A DNA stretch of 64,000 nt, taken from assembly GCA_046710535.1 (NCBI GenBank), contig JBKEHH010000015.1, positions 1-64,000 on the forward strand. Reading direction: 5' to 3'. Both the position numbers and the translations under genes were made by a program. Below, piece by piece: positions 17,041 to 26,829 of the stretch (position 1 is the stretch's first letter; each line of letters opens with the position of its first letter). Origin of the DNA: CAWVSB01 sp046710535 (lineage in GTDB: Bacteria; Pseudomonadota; Gammaproteobacteria; Pseudomonadales; CAWVSB01). Below the pieces are notes generated by a model. The model saw nothing but the letters and a program-made list of their open reading frames with translations. It had not been told where the DNA came from and made no database searches.

Positions 17041-17498
17041 TATTTATCCAGAGTGCCAATAAAAATATCAACGTGCCTTTTACTCTTCACGCCAAATATC
17101 TCACTATAAGCATGGGCATCACCTTCTCCTTTAATATTGTTCTGGGGATTTTGATGTATTGGTATTTGCTTACGCTATTCCTTTCACCCTAATAGGTATT
17201 TTCATATCGTAGAGTTTTCTAATAAACGGTGTTTGGGATATAGCCATCTTTAAATATCCCCACCGTTAATTACTCGCCATTAACTTCCTCTCAAGCACCT
17301 ATGTATGCCCACAAATTGATCTTTAAACCGAACTATTACGTAAAAATGAGCTCATAAACGCTACATAATCCAATAATTATTAGCTTAAAACTTAAGCACT
17401 ATTGCAATGCCATAAGAAGTTGATAAGAAGTTAGTAAGTGCTTCGCGGCTATATGATAGTAAACTTGCCGCAGTTATATAAACAGGAAAGAGTAACGA
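17041..17498. other. intergenic region before the RND efflux operon
   Basis: About 460 bp of AT-rich sequence with no credible gene or tRNA. Its last part should hold the promoter of the efflux operon. A short direct repeat AAGAAGTTGAT/AAGAAGTTAGT lies at about 17415-17435. I see nothing else. Confidence 0.5.
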
Positions 17499-18680
17499 AT
17501 GAAGTTAAGTCCGCTTAGACTGAAGCAAATTGCCGTATTAGCTATAGGCATGGCAGTTGTTATGTTTTTTAAATATGGCAAACCTGCACCGGAGGAGGTT
17601 GATATTGTTGCGATAAATGCTCCCGCTATAGATGTACTTCAAATAAGCCCCGGGCCAATTGTGATGACAGTGCATACCCAAGGCACCGTAAAGCCATGGC
17701 TGGAAATTGATGTGCTGTCACAGGTTTCTGGAGAAGTAAAAGAAGTTGCTGGTAGTTTTTCTGAAGGTGGTTTTTTTAGTAAAGGCGATAGTTTGGTACG
17801 AGTTGACGAGCTGAATTATCAAACAGCCTTATTGCGTGCGCGGGCAAAGTTAGCTGACGCCGAGCAGCTATTAGCTGTGGAGAAAGGTCGGGCCTTACAA
17901 GCAAAGCGTGAATGGCGAAACTTGCAGGATGAAAATGCCAATGCGCTGTTTTTACGCAAACCCCAGTTGCAAAGCGCTGAGGCGCAGGTTGCCGCGGCTA
18001 AAGGCGATGTGGCTAGCGCTAATTTAGACCTTGAATACACAAATATCAATCTACCATTTGCCGGCCGCTTAAAATCCACCCACGTTAATTTGGGGCAGTT
18101 TGTTAGCAATGGTATGAAAGTGGCATCGGTTTTTTCTACTGAAAAAGTTGAAGTGAGATTGCCGTTAAGTGATAACCAAGTTTCACTGCTAGATCTGCCG
18201 ATTAACCATGGCAATAAATCATTAGTAGACGGCGTTCCAGTGTTATTGAATGGCGTATTTAGTGGTCAGACATGGCAGTGGGAAGGGGTAATAAAACGTA
18301 CCAGTGCAGTAATTGATGATCGCAGTCGTTTCTTTTATGCCGTGGCTGAAGTGTATGAACCATTTAAGCAAGTGGATGCTAAGCCGCCGTTGAATATCGG
18401 TCAGTTTGTGCGCGCTGAAATTCGTGGTCGTATCGTTGACAACGCCATGATCCTTCCGCGCAGAGCATTACGCGCAGGCAATAGCATTTGGGTGGTGGAT
18501 AAATTTAATAAGCTGCGTGCAACTAAGGTTAATGTCCTGCAGTCGTTAGATGATCAAGTTACCGTTCAGCTCAATAGTGAAAGTGATGTATTGAACATTG
18601 CCATATCATCAGTGGCTGGGTTAAACGAAGGTTTTGAAGTTATTCCTTTAGCGCAAGGCAGCCTAGGCGAGGCGCTTTAA
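17499..18680 (+). CDS. RND efflux periplasmic adaptor (membrane fusion protein), 393 aa
   Basis: An HlyD/AcrA-type adaptor that links an inner-membrane RND pump to an outer-membrane channel. An N-terminal membrane anchor (IAVLAIGMAVVMFF) precedes the lipoyl half-motif region (VLSQVSGEVKEVAGSFSEGG and INLPFAGRLKSTHVNLGQFV), separated by an alpha-helical hairpin rich in Ala, Glu and Lys (LLRARAKLADAEQLL through QSAEAQVAAAKGDV). A beta-barrel and membrane-proximal domain follow. The next gene starts at the base after its stop, so the two form one operon. No outer-membrane factor gene is present here. Confidence 0.9.
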   Translation: MKLSPLRLKQIAVLAIGMAVVMFFKYGKPAPEEVDIVAINAPAIDVLQISPGPIVMTVHTQGTVKPWLEIDVLSQVSGEVKEVAGSFSEGGFFSKGDSLVRVDELNYQTALLRARAKLADAEQLLAVEKGRALQAKREWRNLQDENANALFLRKPQLQSAEAQVAAAKGDVASANLDLEYTNINLPFAGRLKSTHVNLGQFVSNGMKVASVFSTEKVEVRLPLSDNQVSLLDLPINHGNKSLVDGVPVLLNGVFSGQTWQWEGVIKRTSAVIDDRSRFFYAVAEVYEPFKQVDAKPPLNIGQFVRAEIRGRIVDNAMILPRRALRAGNSIWVVDKFNKLRATKVNVLQSLDDQVTVQLNSESDVLNIAISSVAGLNEGFEVIPLAQGSLGEAL

Positions 18681-21600
18681 GTGGGTAGAATTGTCGAATG
18701 GTTTATTCATAACTCGGTAGCTGCCAACTTGCTAATGGTGCTGATTATTATCGGTGGCGTTACTACTTTCCCAGCTTTAGATAAACAGTTTTTCCCCGAA
18801 CGTAAGCTTAACCAGATAACTATTAATGTGGTTTACCCTGGCGCCGGACCTACCGAAGTTGAGCAGCAAATATGTATTCGGATTGAAGAAGCCCTAGGCG
18901 ATGTGGATGGCATTGACGAGTTGCGTTCGGTCGCGAGTGAAGGTTTAGGTACGGTTACTATCGACGTCGACAGTAGTTTTGACTCACTGCGCGTACTCAA
19001 TGATGTTAAGTCTAAAATCGACGGCATTACCACTTTTCCGGCAGAGGCAGAGCGGCCAACAATAAGCGAGCGCTTATGGAAAAGTCGAATGATAAGTATT
19101 GGCCTAGCGGGTGATATTGGTGAAGCAAACTTAAAAGAGTTAGGTGAGCAGATACGAGAAGAATTGGTAGAGCTGCCGAATGTTCAAGTGGTAGAGCTGC
19201 GCTCGCCGCGCGCTTATGAAATGTCGATTGAAGTTTCTGAGCTTGATTTACGCCGTTTTGGCATAACCTTCCAACAAGTTGCCAATGCAGTTAAAGGCAG
19301 TTCATTAAATTTACCGGCGGGTAAATTACGTACCGAAAATGGCGACATCTCAATACAAACCCGTGCTCAGGCTTACGAAGCGTCCGAGTTTGAAAATATA
19401 GTGCTGCAAAGTGATTTTGACGGTAGCAGTTTAACGGTTGGTGATATTGCCACGGTTACCGATGGCTTTGAAGAAGTTGATGTAGTGTCTTTTTTTAATG
19501 GGAAGCCATCCTTAGCATTAGATGTTTATGTCACCACTAAACCCAATGTGTTGCGCACCAGTGCTGAAGTTTATAGTTATGTAGAAAGTGTGAAACCACG
19601 ACTGCCGGCAGGGGTGGAGTTAGTGGTTTGGAATGATATGTCGATCGGCTTTAAAGATCGCTTAAGCACTCTAGCAAACAACGGTCTTAGCGGTCTGTTG
19701 TTGGTATTTATTGTCCTACTATTATTCTTACGCCCGCTGTTAGCATTTTGGGTAAGCGTGGGTATTGGCGTTGCCTTTCTAGGGGCTATTTGGTTGTTAC
19801 CAATGACTGATACCAGTTTGAATATGGTATCGCTGTTTGCCTTTATCCTCATTTTAGGGATATTAGTGGATGACGCCATTATTGTGGCTGAGTCTATCTA
19901 TACCTATCAAAATAAGGGCCATGGTGGCATTAAAGGCGCAATACTTGGCACTCAAGTGGTAATCAAACCAGTATGGTTTGCTGTGCTTACTACCATGGTG
20001 GTGTTTGGGCTGTTCTACTTTTTGCCAGAAGAGCAAACCGAGTCGGTACAAATAGCTAACGTTGTAATGGCTGCATTAATGTTTTCCCTGATCGAATCGA
20101 TGCTGATTCTGCCGGTGCATTTAGCTCATATGAAGCCAGAGCAACCCGGTAAGTACGCCATCCTTAAACCGTTAGAAAAGCTGCGTGAAAAGCTTGCCTA
20201 TTATATGGAAGCGCTTACCTACAAATATTACAAACCAATACTCATCAAATGCATTAATAATGGCCGGTTTACATTAGCGGCATTCTTCTTGGTTTTTATG
20301 ATTCCAGCTACTTATTTTTCTGCCGGTTGGTTGCCATTAAGTTTTTTTCCAACTGTGCCAGGAGATTATTTATCCGCCACGGTAGTGATGCAAGAGGGCA
20401 CGCCATTTGCAGACTTAGAGGATGTAAGAGAGAAATTAGAAACGCAAGCTTATAAGTTACAGCAAGAAGTGAATATAGATGATGAGGCAATACTGATCAC
20501 TAATATTCAGTCACAGGCATACGGCACTCAGGTACGGGTGACCGTGCAAACAGAAAATGTAGTGGAGCGTGGTATTCCGCTGGGCGAATTACAGCAGCGT
20601 TGGATTAAACTAGTTGGCCCCATTCCGTTAGCGAAAGATTTTGACGTTCGCTACACCATTGGCAATTGGGGTAAAGACATCGAGCTGCAAGTAGCCGCCG
20701 ACGAAGTTGACAGTCTTAACAAACTTACCGCTGAGCTAAGGCAAGAGCTAGCCGGCTTTGCCGGTGTTTATAATATGCGTGACAGCTTAGATACGCCGCG
20801 ACCAGAAATTGAATTACGCCTTAAGCCATTGGCTGAAGTGCTAAATATAACCTCCGCCGATTTAGCCCGGCAGGTAAGGCGTGCCTTTTATGGCGAAGAA
20901 GTGCAGCGCATTCCGCGGTTGCGTGAAGACGTAAAAGTGATGGTGCGTTACCCCGAAAGCGAGCGTAGCGGAATAGAGCAGATGATGAATATGCGAGTGC
21001 GTGCGCCTGACGGCATAGAAATTCCATTTGAGTCTGTGGCCGAAGTTACTTTTGTCGACAGCTATACCAGAATTGACCGCACTGACCGCCAGCGCGTTGC
21101 CAAAGTGTCTGCTGATACCCAAGCAGGCTTTTCGGCTGGAGAAATTATTCGCTCAGTACTAACCAAGAATAAGGCAGAGTGGAGCCGTAAGTATCCCGAT
21201 GCGTCAGTAAAAATGTATGGCGAGCAAGAGCAAAGCCAAGAATTTCGCCAAGCTATGACGCGCTTATTAGGCATCGGTATGGTTATTATCTTCGCCCTAA
21301 TGGCGATTGTATTTAAGTCTTACTGGCAGCCGATACTTATTGTGTCGGCTATTCCTTACGGCATGGTCGGGGCAATATTTGGCCATGTGTTTTTAGGTAT
21401 AAACCTCAGTATGTTCTCCTTGCTTGGCATTGTTGCTTGCGCCGGTGTGGTGGTGAACGACAACCTAGTATTGATAGATCGTGTGAATCAACTGCGTGAT
21501 CAGGGTTTCGAGTTGCGAGAAGCATTGATCAATGGTGCAACTGATCGCTTTAGAGCGATAGTGTTAACTTCTGTCACCACCTTTGTTGGCCTTGTTCCAA

Positions 21601-21800
21601 TAATGATGGAAACTAGTATACAAGCTCAGTTTCTAATTCCGATGGTGGCATCACTCGCCTTTGGCGTGCTGTTTGCAAGTTTTGTAACCCTGATGATGGT
21701 GCCAGCGTTGTACTTGGTTGGCGAGCGCTACAAACTCAAGCTAGAAAGTATTATTGATAGAGGTAAGCGCGAGATTATTGGCCTGTTAGGCGTTAAGTAA
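18681..21800 (+). CDS. RND-family efflux transporter permease, 1039 aa
   Basis: A proton-driven inner-membrane pump of the AcrB/HAE family. The N-terminal helix (SVAANLLMVLIIIGGVTTFP), two large periplasmic loops and two clusters of transmembrane helices match the duplicated 12-helix plan. TM4 contains LGILVDDAIIVAES with the acidic proton-relay residues, and the second half contains GVVVNDNLVLIDRVNQLRDQ. The length is normal. Translation starts at GTG 18681, adjacent to the adaptor stop, which implies coupling. The sequence alone does not tell drug from other hydrophobic substrates. Confidence 0.9.
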   Translation: MGRIVEWFIHNSVAANLLMVLIIIGGVTTFPALDKQFFPERKLNQITINVVYPGAGPTEVEQQICIRIEEALGDVDGIDELRSVASEGLGTVTIDVDSSFDSLRVLNDVKSKIDGITTFPAEAERPTISERLWKSRMISIGLAGDIGEANLKELGEQIREELVELPNVQVVELRSPRAYEMSIEVSELDLRRFGITFQQVANAVKGSSLNLPAGKLRTENGDISIQTRAQAYEASEFENIVLQSDFDGSSLTVGDIATVTDGFEEVDVVSFFNGKPSLALDVYVTTKPNVLRTSAEVYSYVESVKPRLPAGVELVVWNDMSIGFKDRLSTLANNGLSGLLLVFIVLLLFLRPLLAFWVSVGIGVAFLGAIWLLPMTDTSLNMVSLFAFILILGILVDDAIIVAESIYTYQNKGHGGIKGAILGTQVVIKPVWFAVLTTMVVFGLFYFLPEEQTESVQIANVVMAALMFSLIESMLILPVHLAHMKPEQPGKYAILKPLEKLREKLAYYMEALTYKYYKPILIKCINNGRFTLAAFFLVFMIPATYFSAGWLPLSFFPTVPGDYLSATVVMQEGTPFADLEDVREKLETQAYKLQQEVNIDDEAILITNIQSQAYGTQVRVTVQTENVVERGIPLGELQQRWIKLVGPIPLAKDFDVRYTIGNWGKDIELQVAADEVDSLNKLTAELRQELAGFAGVYNMRDSLDTPRPEIELRLKPLAEVLNITSADLARQVRRAFYGEEVQRIPRLREDVKVMVRYPESERSGIEQMMNMRVRAPDGIEIPFESVAEVTFVDSYTRIDRTDRQRVAKVSADTQAGFSAGEIIRSVLTKNKAEWSRKYPDASVKMYGEQEQSQEFRQAMTRLLGIGMVIIFALMAIVFKSYWQPILIVSAIPYGMVGAIFGHVFLGINLSMFSLLGIVACAGVVVNDNLVLIDRVNQLRDQGFELREALINGATDRFRAIVLTSVTTFVGLVPIMMETSIQAQFLIPMVASLAFGVLFASFVTLMMVPALYLVGERYKLKLESIIDRGKREIIGLLGVK

Positions 21801-22036
21801 ATATTTAATTTATTTCAATGTTTACTCTCGCGGCACCGCTTTGACATTACGTCAGAACGATTCCTTTATTATACAGAGCGGTTGGGATAACTGGCTTGGT
21901 TTTAGTAATCAACAATATATTTTATCAAAGTTTGGATGTGCGCTTTTGGCTAATAGTTCTCAATATTTCACGGTAGCTAGGTGGGCTTTATAAAAATTTA
22001 AGCTATAGTTTAGGCTGTTAGCTAAGCGGTGATTTT

Positions 22037-23089
22037 ATGAATAGGGTGTTTGTTAGCGTTGTTACTTTGCTGTTTCTGTCTGCTTGCGGCGGAGGCGGAG
22101 GCGGAGGTGGAGGCAGCGAGGCGCCGGTCAGCCAGGTAGAAGTTGCGGTGGTTCCTGAATTAGATTTTGTGCTGATGGGCGCGCCTATCGATCTGCAGAA
22201 CATTCAGGCGGATTTTGCATCGGACATATCTTACGACGATGACACAGCCAACAAGTTTGATATTTTTATGCCTGAAAGCACTGCGCCAACGCCATTGGTA
22301 ATTTTTATCCATGGCGGCGGTTTTACTGGCGGTGATAAACAGAGTAAATATAGCACTGGCCCTGATGAAATTCGCCAAGTGCTGTCAGCTGGTGCGGCTT
22401 ATGCGTCAATTAATTATCGCTTGTTATCCACAAGTATTGATGCCGAAGGAGTGATTAAACCTTTAGGTGATAGTCGTCGTGCGCTGCAATTCATTCGTTA
22501 TTACGCTCAGTCGCTTAATGTAGATCCCACTAAGATAGTGGCATATGGCGGTAGCGCTGGCGCAGGTACGGCCATCTGGTTAGCCACCTCTGACGAGTTT
22601 GCCGATAGCAATGCATCAGACCCCGTGTTGGCTCAGTCATCAAGAATTTCGGCAGCAGGGGCAACCGAAACCCAAAGTACTTATGATTTACTGAAATGGG
22701 AAACAGTGGTTTACACCGATTTTGGTATAACGCTAGATGACATAGTATCTTTGTCAGCCGACTTGGCTCAACGGTTGCTTAATTTTTATGGAATCACTTC
22801 GGCGGACGATCTCGTTACGCCCGCAATTGTTAGTTATCGCGCTGATGTCGATATGTTAGGTTTAATGGATGCAAGTGATGCGCCCCTTTGGATAAACAAT
22901 AGTAATCGATCAGCGCTTGCCCCTACAGATGTGGGCGAATTATTGCATCATCCCTTGCATGCCAAAGCGTTGTTAGATCAAGCGCAAGCTGTCGGTCTTG
23001 AAACTATTGTTAATATCCCTCAGCTAGGAATTGCCTCGTCATCGACAGAAGGTATTATTGAGTTTCTATTACGACATCTGGGTTTGTAG
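22037..23089 (+). CDS. lipoprotein alpha/beta-hydrolase (BD-FAE/HSL-like esterase), 350 aa
   Basis: A secreted esterase of the carboxylesterase/HSL-like class. MNRVFVSVVTLLFLSAC is a lipoprotein signal with lipobox LSAC, followed by a run of nine Gly coded by GGC-GGA type repeats, a flexible tether. The oxyanion motif is HGGGFTGGDK, and the nucleophile elbow is YGGSAGAG. Acid and base are likely the Asp of MDASDAPLW and the His of HHPLHAKALL. It follows the RND operon by 236 bp and is probably separate. The substrate is unknown. Confidence 0.83.
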   Translation: MNRVFVSVVTLLFLSACGGGGGGGGGSEAPVSQVEVAVVPELDFVLMGAPIDLQNIQADFASDISYDDDTANKFDIFMPESTAPTPLVIFIHGGGFTGGDKQSKYSTGPDEIRQVLSAGAAYASINYRLLSTSIDAEGVIKPLGDSRRALQFIRYYAQSLNVDPTKIVAYGGSAGAGTAIWLATSDEFADSNASDPVLAQSSRISAAGATETQSTYDLLKWETVVYTDFGITLDDIVSLSADLAQRLLNFYGITSADDLVTPAIVSYRADVDMLGLMDASDAPLWINNSNRSALAPTDVGELLHHPLHAKALLDQAQAVGLETIVNIPQLGIASSSTEGIIEFLLRHLGL

Positions 23090-23353
23090 TTTTGCATTTT
23101 TTGTCCTTGGCGCCCTAGTGAGAAACTTTGTGGCCCGCTGAATAGTGTCAGAGTTTGCCTTTATGACAAGGGTAAACTTGCGCGGTACTGCTCGTTTTAC
23201 CTCTCATTCAATTACTAAACTCCACTACTATATTGTTATAGTTGTGGCAGAATAAAACTAGTAGGTGTCGTTTCTCGTTAAAGCCTACTACCTCGAATAG
23301 TTAACGTCTGTGCGCCTGCAGTCAGTTCCAATATTTAAGCTTTGGAGAAAATC

Positions 23354-23824
23354 ATGATTAAACTCACTCTCAACGGCAAAGCCTTGTCATTGGATGCCGC
23401 CCCTGAGATGCCTTTGCTCTATGCTATTCGTGATATTGCTGAGCTCACTGGTACCAAATTTGGTTGTGGTTTAGGTTTGTGTGGCGCCTGCACTGTTCAT
23501 ATGAATGGTATTGCTACGCGTTCTTGTGTTACGCCGCTCTCATCTGCGCAGGGTGCTGATATCACCACGATTGAAGGGCTGGGTAGCGATGATGAACTGC
23601 ACCCAGTACAAGCTGCCTGGGTCGCTCATAAAGTACCCCAATGCGGTTACTGCCAAAGCGGGCAAATAATGAGTGCTGCCGCTTTACTAGCAACTAATGC
23701 AGCGCCGTCAGATTCAGAAATTGAAACTGCTATGCAGGGCAATATTTGCCGTTGTGGAACCTATCCTAGAATTAAGCTGGCGATAAAAGAAGCCGCTGAA
23801 AATATTCAGCAGGTGAAAACATGA
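23354..23824 (+). CDS. [2Fe-2S] subunit of a molybdenum hydroxylase (IorA/CoxS-like)
   Basis: The small iron-sulphur subunit of a xanthine-oxidase-family enzyme, most like isoquinoline 1-oxidoreductase alpha or aldehyde oxidase small subunits. The plant-type [2Fe-2S] ligands are in CGLGLCGACTVHMNG and the distal pair in QCGYCQSGQIM and GNICRCGTYPRI. ATG 23354 is preceded by GGAG at seven bases; a TTG four codons earlier overlaps that RBS and is less likely. Its end overlaps the molybdopterin subunit by ATGA, so the pair is translationally coupled. Confidence 0.88.
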   Translation: MIKLTLNGKALSLDAAPEMPLLYAIRDIAELTGTKFGCGLGLCGACTVHMNGIATRSCVTPLSSAQGADITTIEGLGSDDELHPVQAAWVAHKVPQCGYCQSGQIMSAAALLATNAAPSDSEIETAMQGNICRCGTYPRIKLAIKEAAENIQQVKT

Positions 23825-26109
23825 GCCAAATAAAGAATTTAAGCCGGCGCCAATTTATCGCCTTAACTGGCCGCGCTGGTGGCGCGCTAATGCTAGGTAG
23901 TGCTCTCGGTGTTGCGCCTTTGGCCGCGGCCAAATCTACTGCTGCCAAAACTGATGGATTTGGCAGTACGCTGGGCGCTTTCGTGACTATCAAAAATGAC
24001 GGTCAAGTGGAGATCATTTGCCATCGGACTGAAATGGGGCAGGGGATTCTGACCAGTGTTCCACAAATTATTGCTGAGGAATTAGAGGCAGATTGGGGTC
24101 AAGTAATTGCCGTATTAGGTAATGCTGATCCGAAATATGGCGACCAAAATACTGGTGGCTCAGCGTCTATTCGACGGTTCTTTGTGCATATTCGGCAAAT
24201 GGGTGCCGTTGCCAGAGACATGCTTGAGCAAGCAGCAGCTGACCAGTGGGCAGTGGACAAAAGCCAAGTAGCAGCCAGCAACCATTCGGTGGTGGATAAG
24301 GTTAGTGGCAATAGTCTGTCATTCGCAGCGTTAGCCGAAGCCGCTAGTAAACTTACAGTGCCGGCAGTCGAATCAGTAACTCTCAAAGACAGCGCCAATT
24401 TCACCTTAATAGGTAGAGACGACATCGCGCTGCAAGGCGTAGAGGATATTGTCACCGGCAAAACGATCTATGCTCAAGATATACAGCTGCCAGGGATGCT
24501 GATCGCCAGTATTGAACGGCCGCCAGTTGTCGGTGGCAAGGTTAAGTCATTCGATGCTAGCGAGGCAAAAAAAGTCAGTGGCGTGGTTGATGTTATTCAA
24601 TTGAAAGATAGAAGTTTCCCCGTTGATACCAAGCCGATGTCAGGTGTCGCGGTGCTAGCAACCAATACTTGGGCCGCAATAGAAGGGCGTAAGAAACTTA
24701 AGATAGAATGGGATCATGGCGCAAATGTTACCCATGATTCCGCGGTCTATAAAAAAACCTTAGTCGAAAAGGTCGCCATTAAAAGCAAAGCGGCTCGGGT
24801 TGAGGGCGATGTGTATGCACATCAGTTTGATGCCGGTAACACAATCGAAGCCACCTATACGGTGCCCTATCATCACCATATGTCGATGGAGACGCCTGCT
24901 GCAACAGTAGTTATTGAAGGTGACCGCTGTCGAGTATGGAGTGGCACTCAGGCGCCTCAATGGGGTAAAGAGATGGTGCTAGAAGAGCTCGGTTGGGATG
25001 CTGAAACTGACTATGACAAGGTTGAATTTAATACTACTTTTATGGGTGGAGCCTTCGGCCGTAAAAGTAAAAACGACTTCACTATCGAAGCCGTCGAACT
25101 AGCTAGAGCCTCGGGCAAGCCAGTTAAAGTAGTTTGGAGCCGAGAAGATGACGTTAAGCATGGCTTCTATCATTCTATTGCGGCCAACTATTTGAAGGCG
25201 GAGCTGACGCCAGATAACCGCAGTGATAACTGGATTCAGCGCGTAGTTGCGCCGCCCATTGCTTGGATTTTCGATGATAAAGTTAGCCACCTGCAAGATG
25301 GCGATTTGTCACTAGGTTTTGCCGACATACCATTTGATATTAAAAACTTGAGCTGTGAAACGCCCGAGGTAACTACCCATGTTAGAACCGGGTGGTTCCG
25401 AGCGGTTGGTAATATTAACAATGCCTTCGCGCTAGGTTCATTTGTCGATGAATTAGCCGTTAAAGCAGGCATTAGCACTCCGCAAATGTGGCTTAACCTA
25501 CTCGGCGAAGACCGCAGTTTTGATCCTAGAAAAGAGGGTTATCAAGGTTATAGCCACTATGGGCAAATCAAAGACGACAAAGCGATTGATGAGTATGTTT
25601 TAGAGATATCGCGATACAAAGGTGTACTAAACGAAGTTGTCAAAAAAAGCGGTGCCGACCAGAAATTGCCAGCAGGCCAAGGCTGGGGCATCAGCGTTGC
25701 GGCGAGTTTTAATTCTTATGCGGCGGCGGCAACCAAAGTTGAAGTGGTAGACGGCAAAGTCACTCTGTTGGAAATACACACTGCCATTGACTGTGGCTTA
25801 GTCATTACGCCAGATCGGGTTCGCTCACAAATGGAGGGCGCAATGATTATGGGTATATCGCTAGCGTTAGAAAGCGAAATCACTATGAAAGACGGCGCTG
25901 TAGTTCAAAATAACTTTTATGATTATCCGGTTTCACGGATGTCGCAGGTGCCAGATTTATTCGTGCATATCGTCAGCTCGAATGAAGCGCCGGGAGGAGT
26001 TGGAGAGCCTGGCTTGCCGCCAATTTTACCGAGTATTACCAATGCAATTTTTCATGCATCAGGCACTCGAGTTCGTGACCTACCAGTTAAAAATATTATG
26101 AAAGTGTAA
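23821..26109 (+). CDS. Tat-exported molybdopterin-binding subunit (IorB/AorB-like), 762 aa
   Basis: The large catalytic subunit of a xanthine-oxidase-family molybdenum hydroxylase. The N-terminus has a twin-arginine motif (LSRRQFIALTG) and hydrophobic core ending AAA, so the complex is probably carried folded to the periplasm with its small partner. Cofactor-binding segments include EMGQGILTSVPQIIAEEL, FMGGAFGRKSKNDF, the substrate-side YHHHMSMETP and GGVGEPGLPP near the C-terminus, where the glutamate is the base that starts hydroxylation. No FAD subunit is present, so electrons likely leave to a cytochrome. No XdhC-type maturation gene is beside it. The substrate, an aldehyde or N-heterocycle, is unknown. 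Confidence 0.87.
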   Translation: MSQIKNLSRRQFIALTGRAGGALMLGSALGVAPLAAAKSTAAKTDGFGSTLGAFVTIKNDGQVEIICHRTEMGQGILTSVPQIIAEELEADWGQVIAVLGNADPKYGDQNTGGSASIRRFFVHIRQMGAVARDMLEQAAADQWAVDKSQVAASNHSVVDKVSGNSLSFAALAEAASKLTVPAVESVTLKDSANFTLIGRDDIALQGVEDIVTGKTIYAQDIQLPGMLIASIERPPVVGGKVKSFDASEAKKVSGVVDVIQLKDRSFPVDTKPMSGVAVLATNTWAAIEGRKKLKIEWDHGANVTHDSAVYKKTLVEKVAIKSKAARVEGDVYAHQFDAGNTIEATYTVPYHHHMSMETPAATVVIEGDRCRVWSGTQAPQWGKEMVLEELGWDAETDYDKVEFNTTFMGGAFGRKSKNDFTIEAVELARASGKPVKVVWSREDDVKHGFYHSIAANYLKAELTPDNRSDNWIQRVVAPPIAWIFDDKVSHLQDGDLSLGFADIPFDIKNLSCETPEVTTHVRTGWFRAVGNINNAFALGSFVDELAVKAGISTPQMWLNLLGEDRSFDPRKEGYQGYSHYGQIKDDKAIDEYVLEISRYKGVLNEVVKKSGADQKLPAGQGWGISVAASFNSYAAAATKVEVVDGKVTLLEIHTAIDCGLVITPDRVRSQMEGAMIMGISLALESEITMKDGAVVQNNFYDYPVSRMSQVPDLFVHIVSSNEAPGGVGEPGLPPILPSITNAIFHASGTRVRDLPVKNIMKV

Positions 26110-26150
26110 GCGGTATTGCTTGCGATCTAACTGCTGTTTCAGTAAATACA

Positions 26151-26177
26151 GCAAGGCCGTCTAATTGACGGCCTTGC
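26151..26177. terminator. bidirectional hairpin between convergent genes
   Basis: GCAAGGCCGTC and GACGGCCTTGC form a perfect 11-bp stem with a TAATT loop, between the molybdenum hydroxylase operon and a convergent lipoprotein gene. U-tracts are weak on both sides, but the position and stability favour a shared terminator. Confidence 0.7.
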
Positions 26178-26222
26178 TTGAGCCGCTAGTTATACTAACT
26201 TAAGCGCCGCAGTCTTTAGCGC

Positions 26223-26639
26223 TTATAAAAATTTCACATCAGTATTAAGTGCGCTAAGCGTCATAACTGTATCGCCTTCACGGACTTCACTTTCCTTGAG
26301 ATTGATGCTTTTACCTGTTTCTTGATAAACAACTTGCTCAATCATTTCATTGGTCATGTCACCTTCGATAGTTACGATATTGACCTCGTCTGAATCAATA
26401 GCTGCAGAGCCGCCCGGTAGATAGATAGCGCCGTTATTAAAATCTACAGCAAATGCGATAACCCCTGGTACCAAAAAGAACAGTAATCCAACGGCATTCA
26501 ATGCGACGATACTGGTATCAAGTTGTCCTGCTGCTTGGCCCTTTCTTTCAGGGTGCATAATCGTGCCGCAAGCAGCCAGTTGCATAACGAATGCGCTAGC
26601 TAGCGTTAAACTGATCGCTTTTTTGATTTTAGTATTCAT
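26223..26639 (-). CDS. hypothetical lipoprotein with a hydrophobic segment, 138 aa
   Basis: The signal peptide MNTKIKKAISLTLASAFVMQ ends in the lipobox LAACG. The mature part has a short basic region, one hydrophobic helix (LNAVGLLFFLVPGVIAFAVDF), then NNGAIYLPGG, a pattern of small bacterial lipoproteins that I cannot tie to a function. The C-terminal third is acidic. The ATG at 26639 has AGGA upstream. It is monocistronic and convergent with the hydroxylase genes. Confidence 0.7.
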   Translation of the reverse strand: MNTKIKKAISLTLASAFVMQLAACGTIMHPERKGQAAGQLDTSIVALNAVGLLFFLVPGVIAFAVDFNNGAIYLPGGSAAIDSDEVNIVTIEGDMTNEMIEQVVYQETGKSINLKESEVREGDTVMTLSALNTDVKFL

Positions 26640-26829
26640 TATTATTCCTCATTAGTGTTAAAAGCAAAATTTTATACGTGTTGCTAAGTTTAGGCCATCA
26701 CATTATATCGGCTGAGCTAACGAAGATGGGTGTTAAGTCACAAGATTTAACCAAGGACTGTTTAGTCATCGAATATTTTTGCGAACAGTTTTTTAGGATT
26801 AAGAAAAGTAACCGTATATAAAGCCAGCA

